The position numbers and the translations under genes were made by a program. From Morganella morganii_D (GTDB lineage Bacteria > Pseudomonadota > Gammaproteobacteria > Enterobacterales > Enterobacteriaceae), in contig CP173058.1 of the NCBI GenBank assembly GCA_044772875.1, positions 682,001 to 746,000 on the forward strand: a stretch of 64,000 nucleotides of DNA, written 5' to 3'. This document shows, in pieces, positions 44,648 to 54,446 of the stretch (the stretch's first letter is position 1; every line of letters begins with the position of its first letter). The notes beneath the pieces were generated by a model. That model saw only the letters and a program-made list of their open reading frames with translations. It was not told the origin of the DNA and did not search any database.

Positions 44648-46393
44648 CTATTTCCACCAGCGGGAAAACCACGAACTTCTCGGTTTATCCTGATTATTTG
44701 CCAGGAAAATCCGATCCTGAATTATAGCTAACAAGTGTTCTCCGGACGGATTACTTTCCTCTTCATAATACGGCATATTCATCAGGTGTGAGGCCGCCTG
44801 TGAGACATGACCTGCCGTCCATATGTGGAATTCACCCTGACGTACAGCTTCAATCACATCATCTGCCAGAATCAGATGACGCTCGTTGGAGGACGGGATA
44901 ATCACACCCTGTTTGCCGGTCAGCCCTCTGGCCTGACACAGACGGAAAAAACCTTCTATTTTTTCATTCACGCCACCGATGGCCTGCACAAAACCGAACT
45001 GATCGACAGAGCCGGTCACGGCAATCTGCTGATCAACCGGCTGCCAGGAGAGGGCACTGATAAGTGCACACAGCTCAGCCAGTGAAGCGCTGTCACCATC
45101 CACTTCACCGTAGGACTGTTCAAACACCACGGACGTGGAGAACGGGAACGGTTGCTCCAGTTTGAGCTCTGCAATCAGGTAGGCCTGCATAATCATCATC
45201 CCCTTGGCGTGAATGTTGCCGCCAAGCTCAGATTTGCGTTCGACATCAACAAACTCACCATCACCGATATGTGCCACACAGGTGATGCGGGAAGGCTCGC
45301 CGGTCGCTTCCGGGTGTCCCGGATACTGGAGAACGGACAAGCCGTTGATCTGGCCGACAGCGCTGCCCTGAGTCTGGATATATACCTGACCCTGAAGGAT
45401 TTCGTCCAGCCCGCGATCGGCCAGATAGCCGTGCCGCCAGTTGCGGTTGTCTTTAATTTTGCGCAGCGCTTCTGCGGTGATAGTATCTGAGGGCAGCAGG
45501 GTGGCGGCATCGCGCAGCAGTGTAGTCAGCCATGTCAGGTCGAGCGGCAGGGTCTTTCTGTCTTCCTGAAAACGCATGCCCTGACGGAGCAGCTCATACC
45601 AGCCATCAGCACTGAGCGGCGGCAGCTGATTTTGTTTCAGCAGGCCGTTGATAAACTGACACCAGACGGTCAGCTGTTCAGTCTCTTCAAGCCGGCAGTC
45701 AAATTCATATTCGCCGTACAGGGCTTCTTCGCTCAGTTCCGGCTCGGACAGCATAAACTCATCCAGGCTCAGGCGATCGCCCACCACGATAACACGCAGG
45801 TCGAGCGGCATACTGTCAACCGGGAACGGCAGCGGATGCTGCTCTGAGTGCGCGAGCCAGTCAAATCGCTGTGTGCAGACCATCTGCTTTAAGCGCAGCC
45901 ACATCAGCGGCTGTGTGAGCAGGCTGCGCAGTGACATGATCAGAAAACCGCCATTGACCTGATGAATAATTCCCGGCTGTAACTGAACGTGCTGGTGATG
46001 AGTATAGACCTGGCCGAACAATTGCTCAGGCTCTGTCCAGTCACATACAGCAAACGGCTGTACGGCACTGAAATGGCCGTTATCCGCTGGTGTAAAGACA
46101 AACCTGTGATTATCAAAGTGGTATTCACCGCCCATGGTGCATTTTTGCCGGACTCTGACTTCCGGCGGCAGTAATTGCACTATCGTATTCAGATAAGGCT
46201 CACTTTCGTCACTTTTTACCAGCATAAAACGACGTTTTGCCGCCGGATGGCTGAAAAGTGACAGGCTTTCCTGTAAACGCTGCTGCACGATATCAGCCTG
46301 TTGAGCAGGCAGTTCCGATGCGGTTTGCAGGATGGTGCGGTAACTGTTTTCATCAGGCAGTAGTGCCTGCCAGGTCAGCTGTTTAATATTCAC
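44648..46393 (-). CDS. lonB: Lon-like protease LonB (YcbZ)
   Basis: The 581-residue protein combines a divergent ATPase-like N-terminal region with a C-terminal Lon-type protease domain carrying the Ser-Lys dyad: serine in 'DGDSASLAEL' near residue 434 and lysine in 'GGVNEKIEGFF' near 477. I see no clean Walker A motif, as in other YcbZ proteins, so ATP use is doubtful. The start codon is GTG at 46393 without an obvious ribosome site, and is therefore less certain. It lies upstream of fabA on the same strand. Confidence 0.88.
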   Translation of the reverse strand: MNIKQLTWQALLPDENSYRTILQTASELPAQQADIVQQRLQESLSLFSHPAAKRRFMLVKSDESEPYLNTIVQLLPPEVRVRQKCTMGGEYHFDNHRFVFTPADNGHFSAVQPFAVCDWTEPEQLFGQVYTHHQHVQLQPGIIHQVNGGFLIMSLRSLLTQPLMWLRLKQMVCTQRFDWLAHSEQHPLPFPVDSMPLDLRVIVVGDRLSLDEFMLSEPELSEEALYGEYEFDCRLEETEQLTVWCQFINGLLKQNQLPPLSADGWYELLRQGMRFQEDRKTLPLDLTWLTTLLRDAATLLPSDTITAEALRKIKDNRNWRHGYLADRGLDEILQGQVYIQTQGSAVGQINGLSVLQYPGHPEATGEPSRITCVAHIGDGEFVDVERKSELGGNIHAKGMMIMQAYLIAELKLEQPFPFSTSVVFEQSYGEVDGDSASLAELCALISALSWQPVDQQIAVTGSVDQFGFVQAIGGVNEKIEGFFRLCQARGLTGKQGVIIPSSNERHLILADDVIEAVRQGEFHIWTAGHVSQAASHLMNMPYYEEESNPSGEHLLAIIQDRIFLANNQDKPRSSWFSRWWK

Positions 46394-46653
46394 TCGGTAT
46401 TGTCTGCTTATGATAATGTCGGATTTAATCGTTGCGGCAGGATCTGGTGCTCTCCGCAGTGTGCGGTTATCAGCACCGCCTTTGAATAGTAACGAAAATA
46501 GCGGGACATTGTAGCGCGTAAGCAGACCGGATAGCTATCCTCGCGGCGTTTATTTTTACCTGCGCTGAGCGGAAAGAATTGTGCCGGGGGGCGGTTTTTT
46601 ACGGGGAATATTGCTATGCTTATGTCAGTGTTACCCTGTCACTGAGAAAAATC

Positions 46654-47112
46654 ATGAAATATCAGCAACTAGAGAATCTTGAATGTGGCTGGAAGTGGGC
46701 ATATCTGGTCAAAAAACACCGCGAAGGTGAGGCGATTACCCGCTATACGGAAAAAAGCCGGGCAGAAGAGGCGGTGGAACAATTACTGAAACTGGAATCA
46801 CATCCGGTGAAAGTGACCACCTGGATACAAAAACATATGGCTCCGGGGCTGGCGAACCGGATGAGTCAGACTATCCGTGCACGGCGCAAGCGTCATTTTA
46901 ATGCCGAGCAGCAGCATACCCGCAAAAAGTCAGTTGATCTGGAGTTTCTGGTCTGGCAGCGGTTGTCTGCGTTATCACAGCGGCGCGGCAGTACTTTATC
47001 GGAAACGATTGTGCAGTTACTGGAAGATGCGGAGCGCAAAGAAAAGTATGCGACGAAGATGACATCACTGAAAGAAGATCTGCAAAGCCTGCTGGGAACG
47101 GACAAAAAATAA
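46654..47112 (+). CDS. matP: Macrodomain Ter protein MatP
   Basis: The 152-residue protein binds matS sites, organises the Ter macrodomain and excludes MukBEF from it in E. coli. It starts 'MKYQQLENLECGWKW', with 'RMSQTIRARRKRHFNAE' near 70-86 (DNA-binding region) and the ribbon-helix-helix part 'SVDLEFLVWQRL' near 95. ATG 46654 is chosen by this conserved start; the 25-residue upstream extension is rejected. I saw no matS copy in the window, though I did not scan exhaustively. Confidence 0.96.
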   Translation: MKYQQLENLECGWKWAYLVKKHREGEAITRYTEKSRAEEAVEQLLKLESHPVKVTTWIQKHMAPGLANRMSQTIRARRKRHFNAEQQHTRKKSVDLEFLVWQRLSALSQRRGSTLSETIVQLLEDAERKEKYATKMTSLKEDLQSLLGTDKK

Positions 47113-47134
47113 ACCCCATCAGGAGATGGGGTTT
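47111..47134. terminator. Bidirectional hairpin between matP and ompA
   Basis: The stem AAACCCCATC/GATGGGGTTT with a four-base loop overlaps the matP stop codon and has short A/T flanks on both sides. Confidence 0.75.
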
Positions 47135-47169
47135 ATACAATTCATTGCATTATACAACCGAATCAGAAC

Positions 47170-48231
47170 TTACTGAGCAGCCTGAGTGACTTGTTCAGTT
47201 ACGCCCTGGATTTCGATTTCAACACGACGGTCTGGTGCCAGACATTCGATCAGAGCAGCGCGCTGTTTGATGTTGTCACATTTGTTGCCAGTGACAGGAT
47301 CTTCTTTACCGCGGCCTTCTGCACGGATGCTGCCGGCAGGGATGCCTTTAGCGACCAGGTAATCTACAACGCTCTGTGCACGTTTCTGAGACAGTGGCAG
47401 GTTGTAGTTCTGAGAACCGATGCGGTCAGTGTAACCGATAACCAGGACGTTGCCCTGAGTCGGATCGATTGACGCCAGTTCGTTGAACAGCTGGTTCAGA
47501 GCTTCCTGACCTTCAGCTTTCAGAGTAGATTTGTTGAAGTTGAACAGAACGTCTGAACGCAGAGTGAAACGTTTGTTCTCAACAACCGGAGCAACAACCG
47601 GAGCTGGTTCTGCAACTGGTGCAGCAACTTCATCCTGGCCGAAACGGTAAGCAACACCAACACTCAGCATGCCGTTATCAGGACGTGCGCCAACGGTGCT
47701 TTTATCACCGATGTTGTTAATCCACTGATATTCCAGACGAGCTGCGATATCACGGGTGATTGCATACTCAGTACCCAGTGCGAACAGAGGTGATACACCA
47801 GTGTCGTTATTGGTAGTTTGTGTACGGTCAGCCGGAGTGGAGTAGCTGGAATCAGCACGCCATACCATTGCACCCAGACGGGTATAAACATCTAAGTCAT
47901 CCATTACCGGATAGCTCAGTTTGGTGGTCAGCTGAATACCCTGTGCTTTGAATGCACCGTTATTTTCGTCGCCTTTGTAAGGCATACGACCTAACCAGTC
48001 ATAACCTAATTCAAAGCCCATGTACTGGTTGTGCTGATAGCCAGCATAGATACCAGCGCCGATCTGATCTTTATGAGTCGGACCGGTATTACCTAATTCA
48101 GTACCTGTATTCTGATACTGAGACCAACCTAATTTACCACCGGTATACCAGGTATTGTCTTTTGGAGCTGCCTGCGCAACGCTTGCGAAAGCTGCCACTG
48201 CCACTGCTACTGCGATAGCTGTCTTTTTCAT
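47170..48231 (-). CDS. ompA: Outer membrane protein A
   Basis: The 353-residue protein links outer membrane and peptidoglycan. The signal peptide is residues 1-21 (cut after 'VAQA'). An eight-strand beta-barrel (about 22-195) is followed by a Pro/Ala/Val hinge ('APVAEPAPVVAPVV') and an OmpA-like peptidoglycan-binding domain (about 230-345) with 'GYTDRIGS' and 'NLPLSQKRAQSVV'. The ATG with AACGAGGCG upstream is the conserved enteric start; six upstream in-frame codons are not used. Confidence 0.98.
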   Translation of the reverse strand: MKKTAIAVAVAVAAFASVAQAAPKDNTWYTGGKLGWSQYQNTGTELGNTGPTHKDQIGAGIYAGYQHNQYMGFELGYDWLGRMPYKGDENNGAFKAQGIQLTTKLSYPVMDDLDVYTRLGAMVWRADSSYSTPADRTQTTNNDTGVSPLFALGTEYAITRDIAARLEYQWINNIGDKSTVGARPDNGMLSVGVAYRFGQDEVAAPVAEPAPVVAPVVENKRFTLRSDVLFNFNKSTLKAEGQEALNQLFNELASIDPTQGNVLVIGYTDRIGSQNYNLPLSQKRAQSVVDYLVAKGIPAGSIRAEGRGKEDPVTGNKCDNIKQRAALIECLAPDRRVEIEIQGVTEQVTQAAQ

Positions 48232-48260
48232 TTTACGCCTCGTTATCATCCAAATTGGCT
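48232..48260 (-). promoter_or_regulatory. ompA ribosome-binding region, likely MicA target
   Basis: On the minus strand the bases just before ompA read TTTGGATGATAACGAGGCG, matching the E. coli ompA leader where the sRNA MicA pairs. The rest of the leader is less conserved. sRNA control is inferred from this identity. Confidence 0.6.
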
Positions 48261-48550
48261 CTGGCTTAAATAGCCTTATTTTTGCCTTTGGTTTTTAAAA
48301 ATAGTCAGGGATTATGTGCGCTATTTAGTTAATAGCTCCCAACAGGGAATTTTAAGCACTACCTTAACGGTGTAAAGTCTACAGCGAAGTTTAAAAGTTA
48401 CAAGCCTGTCCTGCTGAATTCGACTAAAAAAAAGTAAAAAATCGTACTGATTCATAAACATACAAAATAGTCAATTTCTTTGGATATTTGGCTTAACGCG
48501 TTGAAATAGTGTAATTTTATTAATTAAGCAGAGCAAATGATACGGGCTTG
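48261..48550 (-). other. ompA leader and upstream gap
   Basis: About 290 bases between sulA and ompA hold the long ompA leader and its promoter; no gene is seen. Confidence 0.6.
48376..48403 (-). promoter_or_regulatory. ompA promoter
   Basis: On the minus strand TTGTAA (48403-48398), 16 bases and TAGACT (48381-48376) would start transcription about 137 bases before ompA, close to the long stabilising leader of E. coli ompA. Confidence 0.55.
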
Positions 48551-48583
48551 TAAAAAAGTCTGAGAAAATTCTTAATTTTCCTC
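48551..48583 (-). terminator. Intrinsic terminator of sulA
   Basis: On the minus strand GAGGAAAAT/ATTTTCTC forms a stem overlapping the sulA stop codon and is followed shortly by TTTTTT. Confidence 0.65.
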
Positions 48584-49088
48584 AATGATAAGGGAAAGAG
48601 TGAATTTGTAATGTATTCAGTTGTCGCGCAACAGGGATATTATCATGATGCCATTCCTGAGGACGCATAATAAAGCCGAGACAGCTGCCTTGTTCCGCAG
48701 CGCGCTGTAACCGGGTATTTTCCTGCTCAGTCAGTACCGGCAGCCAGCCCAGAACCACACTGTAGTTACCGCTGGCCAGAGCTTTCTCCATAGCGGTAAC
48801 ACTGTTGATTGCCGGAATGCGGGACAACTGCATTACTTTATCACCCGGCAGATGATTCTGCGATAACCAGGTGCGGTTAAGTTTTGCTCCCGGTGAGAGC
48901 CATAACAGCCAGCGGGATTCCCCGGCAAGCTGACGTAATAAAGGAAGCAAAATATGAGTCAGAACGATATCATTATTGCGATAAACCAGTTCGCTGACCA
49001 TTCCGTCCGGACGGCTTTCCCCCGTAAGAGCGGGTGACACAGATGCCGGTGTTACAGGGAAGTATTCCCGGGTTGCCTGCTGGCGCAT
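48582..49088 (-). CDS. sulA: SOS cell division inhibitor SulA
   Basis: This 168-residue inhibitor sequesters FtsZ during the SOS response and is degraded by Lon. Blocks 'VSELVYR', 'LLPLLRQLAGESRWLLWLSP', 'GNYSVVLGWLP' and the Lon-recognised C-terminal 'LQIHSFPYH' match the family. The start is the ATG at 49088, just 20 bases from a LexA box; the long upstream in-frame extension runs through the operator and is rejected. Confidence 0.95.
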   Translation of the reverse strand: MRQQATREYFPVTPASVSPALTGESRPDGMVSELVYRNNDIVLTHILLPLLRQLAGESRWLLWLSPGAKLNRTWLSQNHLPGDKVMQLSRIPAINSVTAMEKALASGNYSVVLGWLPVLTEQENTRLQRAAEQGSCLGFIMRPQEWHHDNIPVARQLNTLQIHSFPYH

Positions 49089-49107
49089 AGTTAACCTCAC
49101 ATAGTGA

Positions 49108-49127
49108 TACTGTATGTGTATACAGTA
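49108..49127 (-). promoter_or_regulatory. LexA box of sulA
   Basis: TACTGTATGTGTATACAGTA is a near-perfect SOS operator (CTGT-N8-ACAG, with TA at both flanks) positioned over the sulA promoter, 20 bases before the start codon. Tight LexA repression is expected. Confidence 0.95.
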
Positions 49128-49312
49128 TAATCCAATTTCACGCAGATCAAGTAAATTTTTTCCATACAACTCGCAAAATTCAGGTTTGCCGGATACAAAT
49201 ACGAATTTATCGTTGGCAATCGGGGAAACATTCCTTATTTTGTGGCGACAGCTGAGCTCAGTCAGGGAATGACACAACGATACGTTTAACCTGCTTTCAA
49301 AGGACTGATAAT

Positions 49313-49924
49313 ATGAAGGATTATTTGAAATTGTCAGATGTTCAGTTTGATCGTCTTCAACACAGCACACAACCGTTCGGCCGGATCCGTCTGAAATCAC
49401 AGTTCGGGTGTATGGGATTATCCATTGACCGGGTCACTTTCGCACTGATTGCTAACAGTCAGCTCTGGCTGAAAAGCACAGAAGCCACCCGTGAATTATT
49501 CTGCCGGCTGGAACTGAGTGACAGGTTCACTTATCCCAAACGGATCCTGCCGATGCGGATTAACTACTACCGTGTACCGGATGCGGTATGGCAGTGTCCC
49601 CAGCAGTGTGAGTTCCTTTTTTACCAGACTTATCTGCATGCACGGGCGCATGCACAGTCACGGCAACAGCTGCCGTCACGGATTAAAGATCTGCCTAATG
49701 TGGACAGAGCACTGGAACGCCGTTTGTGGCAGGCGGGGATCCGGCGGGTGGATGACCTCTATCTGCTGGGTGCCAAAGCGAGTTTTCTGAAGGTCAAAGC
49801 CCGGCCGCAGAATGAGCTGAAATTACTGTTTGCCATCGCGGGAGCGATCGAAGGGTGTCACAGTGCGGTATTGCCGAAAGCACTGCGTGAGGATCTTATT
49901 CACTGGCACGGCCGGCTGAATTAA
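49313..49924 (+). CDS. sxy: Competence regulator Sxy/TfoX
   Basis: The 203-residue coactivator works with CRP at CRP-S sites to induce DNA-uptake genes. The TfoX N-terminal domain ('FGCMGLSIDRVTFALI', about 30-46) and the C-terminal domain ('RIKDLPNVDRALERRLWQAGIRRVDDL', in parts about 123-148) are both present. It is divergent from sulA; the 224-base gap includes the LexA box and a possible structured sxy leader. comEC in the same window is a typical target. Confidence 0.93.
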   Translation: MKDYLKLSDVQFDRLQHSTQPFGRIRLKSQFGCMGLSIDRVTFALIANSQLWLKSTEATRELFCRLELSDRFTYPKRILPMRINYYRVPDAVWQCPQQCEFLFYQTYLHARAHAQSRQQLPSRIKDLPNVDRALERRLWQAGIRRVDDLYLLGAKASFLKVKARPQNELKLLFAIAGAIEGCHSAVLPKALREDLIHWHGRLN

Positions 49925-49936
49925 ACGGCGCGGTCA

Positions 49937-49965
49937 TCCCGGGGAACGTTATCTTTTCCCCGGGA
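49937..49965. terminator. Strong hairpin between sxy and yccS
   Basis: The perfect ten-base stem TCCCGGGGAA/TTCCCCGGGA with a nine-base loop separates the convergent genes. No T-run follows on either strand, so termination efficiency is uncertain. Confidence 0.5.
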
Positions 49966-49972
49966 GCGGGGA

Positions 49973-52189
49973 TTATCCGTGAGGTGTATCATCCGCCGCA
50001 GCGTGCTTTTTGCGGCGGAACCGTCCGGCAGAAGGCTGTCGGTTGTGCTCTTTGTCATTTATCTGCCGGATAAGCCCGGTAACATCCGGCGTCAGGCTGA
50101 GTAACAGACGGATTTGCTCCAGCACCAGTTGCTCTGTGCTGTTATTGTCACAGGTACATTTATCCAGGCGCTGTGAGAGTGCATCAGAAATGGCCTGAAT
50201 CTGCAAATCTTCCCTGTGTCCTTTTTGCAGAGCGGTCTCGATATAGCGGATGGCATCATTCAGCAGACGCAAAATCGTGTCATCCGTGAGTTTGGTACGG
50301 TGGGCACCAAGAGCGGAAATATAACTGAGCAGAGTATGGTTCAGACAGAGCAGGCGGAACGCCTCATCCTGTGACGTGCGGTAACTGCCCGGCTCTGAAG
50401 ATATGTTCGCCACAACAGAGGCAAATTCCCCGTCGCTGATATGAGCATCACGGCGGGCAACCCGGTAATCCAGGCTGTCATTTTTACCGTTGTAATATTG
50501 TTGCAGAATTTGTTCCAGATAACGGCCGTTTGCCTGCATGGTGCGGTCAATAACCAGCGGCAGCTGACGGTATTTCCAGTCCGGCCAGATATAACTGACG
50601 GCAAACCAGGCAAGTCCGCAGCCGATTAAGGTATCAATAATGCGGTGAATGGCGATATCAAACCCTTCACCCAGCAGGTTAAAACTGAACAGCACCAGCA
50701 GGGTAATAAAGATTGTGGCCTGTGCGTACTGACTGGTGCGGAATACAAAGAACATCAGTCCGGACAGTACCATCAGAATAAGCTGCCCCTCATAAGAAGG
50801 GACAAAATACATGATAGGCAGGCCGATAAGTATTCCCGCCAGTGTCCCCGTGATACGCAGCATCAGACGCCGCCGTGTGGCACTGTAGTTCGGCTGGCAG
50901 ACAAACAGGCTGGTCAGCATAATCCAGTAACCGCGGGTCAAATCAAAGGTCAGGATGATAGCGTAACCGGCACACAGCAGCAGTGACATCCGGATAGCAT
51001 GGCGGAACAGCGCCGAGCGCGGGGTCAGGTTCTGCCGGACACGTGCCCGGATATCACGCAGACCCTGTAAGTTTTCGTTGGAAAGCCGCGCATCTTCCTG
51101 CATTTTTTCAGTCGGCAGCTGAGTCTGCTCCGCTGTCAGGCCTTTCAGCTGGGAATCGACTCCGCGCAGGTTGGTCAGCAGATGGCGCAATGCCATGACA
51201 CTGCTGTTGCCGGGCTTTTGCTGCTCCAGCAGGTTCAGGGAGTTCTTCAGATAAGAAAATGTCCGTTCAAAACGCGGATTATGATGATATTTGCGGCGTT
51301 GCAAAATGGCCTGCGCAACTGCGGCGCAGGCGTGTCCCTGCATTGTCATCAGCCGCTGAAAGCGGAACATGATATCGCTGTAACGCAGTTCATTACTTAA
51401 ATTCTGATACCGGATATGGGACGAACTCGCCCGCTCATGAATATCCTGAGCAACAAAGTAATAATGAAGCGCATGGCGGGTACTGCGCTGGCCTCGATCG
51501 CCCTTAAGGCGGGAAAACAGCGTAGTTTTTGCCTGATGCATGGCTTCTGTCAGGGCACTGTTTGCCATAGCCAGTTCAAAGATGGTTTGCTGGTAATCCT
51601 CTTCTATATCCGGATCAAACAGGTTTGCTTTTGCCTCCAGATAGTTGGAGAGCTGCATATAATAGCAGGCAAGATTATCCTGAAGAGGGCGGACAGGGAA
51701 AAGCAGATGCCCGGTCAGGGTCAGCAGGTTGTACCAGACCGCACCGGTCAGCAGTAACAGCGGCTGCTGATACCAGTCATCAAACAGGTTTTTACCCAGC
51801 ATCGTGTAAATGGCGATCAGCAGCGCCCCGAAGGCAATAGTTGCATAACGCTGCCCGAGCGCCCCCAGCAGAATAAACCCGCTGGTCGATACCGCCAGCC
51901 CGGCCATAAACAGGAGATGGTGGTCATACAGCAGTTCAATTGACGCGGAGGCGATGAAGAAAGAGATCAGCGTGATAAACAGATTACGCAACCGTCCGGT
52001 GAGCCTGTCGTCCAGGTCTGTCAGCGCGGCGGCCACCATTCCCAGCGTCAGGGCGATGGTGACTTTCGGCGGCATGTGCAGCAGCCACGGCACCAGTGTG
52101 GTGCCTGTCAGCGCAATCAGAATGCGGAAATAATAAAGAAAATGGCTGTTATAAATATACCGGCTGAAGCCGGAAAACGCTGCAAGCAC
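49973..52189 (-). CDS. yccS: YccS family inner-membrane protein
   Basis: The 738-residue protein has the FUSC/YccS layout: about five N-terminal transmembrane segments (15-160), a large cytosolic region (about 170-395), a second membrane set (about 400-530) containing 'RGYWIMLTSLFVCQPNYSATRRR', and a cytosolic C-terminus. The family resembles aromatic-acid efflux proteins (AaeB), but no substrate is known for YccS. It matches E. coli YccS along nearly its entire length. Confidence 0.93.
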   Translation of the reverse strand: MLAAFSGFSRYIYNSHFLYYFRILIALTGTTLVPWLLHMPPKVTIALTLGMVAAALTDLDDRLTGRLRNLFITLISFFIASASIELLYDHHLLFMAGLAVSTSGFILLGALGQRYATIAFGALLIAIYTMLGKNLFDDWYQQPLLLLTGAVWYNLLTLTGHLLFPVRPLQDNLACYYMQLSNYLEAKANLFDPDIEEDYQQTIFELAMANSALTEAMHQAKTTLFSRLKGDRGQRSTRHALHYYFVAQDIHERASSSHIRYQNLSNELRYSDIMFRFQRLMTMQGHACAAVAQAILQRRKYHHNPRFERTFSYLKNSLNLLEQQKPGNSSVMALRHLLTNLRGVDSQLKGLTAEQTQLPTEKMQEDARLSNENLQGLRDIRARVRQNLTPRSALFRHAIRMSLLLCAGYAIILTFDLTRGYWIMLTSLFVCQPNYSATRRRLMLRITGTLAGILIGLPIMYFVPSYEGQLILMVLSGLMFFVFRTSQYAQATIFITLLVLFSFNLLGEGFDIAIHRIIDTLIGCGLAWFAVSYIWPDWKYRQLPLVIDRTMQANGRYLEQILQQYYNGKNDSLDYRVARRDAHISDGEFASVVANISSEPGSYRTSQDEAFRLLCLNHTLLSYISALGAHRTKLTDDTILRLLNDAIRYIETALQKGHREDLQIQAISDALSQRLDKCTCDNNSTEQLVLEQIRLLLSLTPDVTGLIRQINDKEHNRQPSAGRFRRKKHAAADDTPHG

Positions 52190-52345
52190 AATAACCTCAA
52201 TGAGTCAGAAATACCCTTAACGGGAATTTGGCAGTAAACTAATTGTATCTTTCCTGTAATATGGCAATGGTATGGCGCTGGCATACGTTTTACCACATCT
52301 GGTTTTATCACATATTGATTTCAATCTTGTAGCGGTGCGGAACAC

Positions 52346-54400
52346 ATGGAATTAAAATCAACACAAATGGGGCAGACACTGGCCCGGCATCCTTACAACC
52401 GCGTGCGGTTACTCAACGCAGGTATCGAAGTCAGCGGGGCAAAACACCGGTATGTTATTCCTTTCAATGAGCTAATCAATATTCAATGTAAACGCGGCAT
52501 CGTCTGGGGCGAACTGGAGTTTGAGCTGCCGGATGGGCAGGTTGTGCGTCTGCATGGTACGCAGTGGCAGGAAACTCAGCAGTTTTATCAGTATGTTACT
52601 GATATCTGGTCACGCTGGAGTGAGGAAATGAGCGTGGTCAGCGCGGGCGTGCTGGATAAACAGGTCAGTGAAATTAACGCGGTTATTCAGGCTGACCGCT
52701 GGCTGACACAGCCGGAAAGTCAGAAACTGCATAACAGCATCCTGCACACCTTTGCGGCACTGCCGCTGCCCCGTGCACGCCTGGCCGGTTTTGACAACTG
52801 TGCACAGTCATATCAGTTTTGTCTGGACTGGCTCAGTCACACAGATGAAAAACGCCGTCAGCGTAACCGGGAATGGACAGAGCAATGCCTTGAAACCTAT
52901 GCGGATTTCTTTGCAAATGTTGAATCCTCCCCGCTGAACACCTCGCAGAGTGAAGCCGTGGTCAACGGTGAACCTTCCGTGCTGGTGCTGGCCGGTGCCG
53001 GAAGCGGTAAAACCTCGGTGCTGGTGGCGCGGGCAGGCTGGCTTCTGCGTCGTCAGCAGGCTTTACCGGAGCAGATCCTGATGCTGGCCTTCGGGCGGCA
53101 GGCGGCGGATGAAATGAATGAACGGATCCGCGCCTGCCTGCATACAGAGGACATCCGCAGCAAAACCTTTCATGCCCTCGCGCTGCATATTATCCGTGAG
53201 GCATCCAATAAATCACCGGTTATCAGTGCACTGGAGAGTGACACCGCGGCCCGTCATGAACTGATTAAATCCGTCTGGCAGACTCAGTGCCGTGAGAAAA
53301 AAGCACAGGCAAAAGGCTGGCGCGAACTCATCAGCGATAGTATGAACTGGCTGGTGGATGAAGGCGAATACTGGGAAGATGAAACGCTGTGCCGCCGCAT
53401 GATACCGAGAATTGATCGCTGGCTGAGCCTGATGCGTATGAACGGCGGCAGCCAGAAAGCGATGATTGAATCCGCATCACCGGATATCGCCCCGGAATTC
53501 GCAAAACAAATCAAACTGATGGCACCGTTTTTAAAAGCATGGAAAAGTGCGCTGAAAGACGAGGGCGCGACAGATTTTTCCGGGCTTATTCATCAGGCGG
53601 TGAATTTGATTGAAAAAGGGCGTTTTATCTCACCATGGAAAGCCATACTGATGGATGAATTCCAGGATATCTCGCCGCTGCGGGCAAAACTGATCCACGC
53701 TTTACGGGCTCAGAATCCGCAGACCACACTGTTTGCTGCCGGTGATGACTGGCAGGCTATTTACCGTTTCAGCGGTGCGGAACTGACCCTGACCACGGAT
53801 TTCAGTGCCGTTTTCGGTGAAGGCGGTCAGTGTGCGCTGGACACTACATACCGTTTTAACAGTCGTATCGGCGAAATCGCCAACGGCTTTATTCAGCGCA
53901 ATCCGCAGCAGTTAAACAAACCGCTTAACAGCCTGAAGAAAGGAGATAAAAAAGCGGTACTGTTGCTGCCTGAAGGCCAGCTGGAAACGCTGCTGAATAA
54001 AATGAGCGGCTATGTGACAGATGAGGAAACGATTCTGATCCTGGCGCGTTATCATCACCTCAAACCGGATATTTTGTCGGTGGCGGCAACCCGCTGGCCG
54101 CATCTCAATGTCCGCTTTATGACCATGCATGCCTCAAAAGGACAGCAGGCGGATTATGTTATTATCACCGGGCTGACGGATGAACGGGACGGCTTCCCGG
54201 CAGCAGCGCGGGAATCGGTCATTGAACAGGGACTGCTGCCGCAGGAAGAGGAATTCATGCATGCAGAGGAGCGCCGCCTGATGTATGTGGCATTGACGCG
54301 GGCGAAAAAACAGGTCTGGCTGCTGTATGACAAAGATTCCCCGTCCTGTTTTGCGGAAGAGCTGGCGGATATGGGGGTAAGCCGGGTGAAGAAACCCTGA
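52346..54400 (+). CDS. helD: DNA helicase IV
   Basis: The 684-residue superfamily 1A helicase unwinds DNA 3' to 5'. An N-terminal accessory domain (1-190) precedes the helicase core with Walker A 'LAGAGSGKTS' near residue 213, Walker B 'MDEFQDISP' near 436, 'GDDWQAIYRFSGAE' near 471 and motif VI 'RRLMYVALTRAKKQ' near 649. It is divergent from yccS, as in E. coli. Confidence 0.96.
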   Translation: MELKSTQMGQTLARHPYNRVRLLNAGIEVSGAKHRYVIPFNELINIQCKRGIVWGELEFELPDGQVVRLHGTQWQETQQFYQYVTDIWSRWSEEMSVVSAGVLDKQVSEINAVIQADRWLTQPESQKLHNSILHTFAALPLPRARLAGFDNCAQSYQFCLDWLSHTDEKRRQRNREWTEQCLETYADFFANVESSPLNTSQSEAVVNGEPSVLVLAGAGSGKTSVLVARAGWLLRRQQALPEQILMLAFGRQAADEMNERIRACLHTEDIRSKTFHALALHIIREASNKSPVISALESDTAARHELIKSVWQTQCREKKAQAKGWRELISDSMNWLVDEGEYWEDETLCRRMIPRIDRWLSLMRMNGGSQKAMIESASPDIAPEFAKQIKLMAPFLKAWKSALKDEGATDFSGLIHQAVNLIEKGRFISPWKAILMDEFQDISPLRAKLIHALRAQNPQTTLFAAGDDWQAIYRFSGAELTLTTDFSAVFGEGGQCALDTTYRFNSRIGEIANGFIQRNPQQLNKPLNSLKKGDKKAVLLLPEGQLETLLNKMSGYVTDEETILILARYHHLKPDILSVAATRWPHLNVRFMTMHASKGQQADYVIITGLTDERDGFPAAARESVIEQGLLPQEEEFMHAEERRLMYVALTRAKKQVWLLYDKDSPSCFAEELADMGVSRVKKP

Positions 54401-54412
54401 ACAGAAAGAGAC

Positions 54413-54436
54413 GGCGGCGGGCAGATCACCGCCGCC
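54413..54436. terminator. GC-rich hairpin between helD and mgsA
   Basis: The perfect stem GGCGGCGG/CCGCCGCC with an eight-base loop lies between the convergent genes. It has no T-run, so it may act as an mRNA end barrier. Confidence 0.45.
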
Positions 54437-54446
54437 GCCAAAGCCG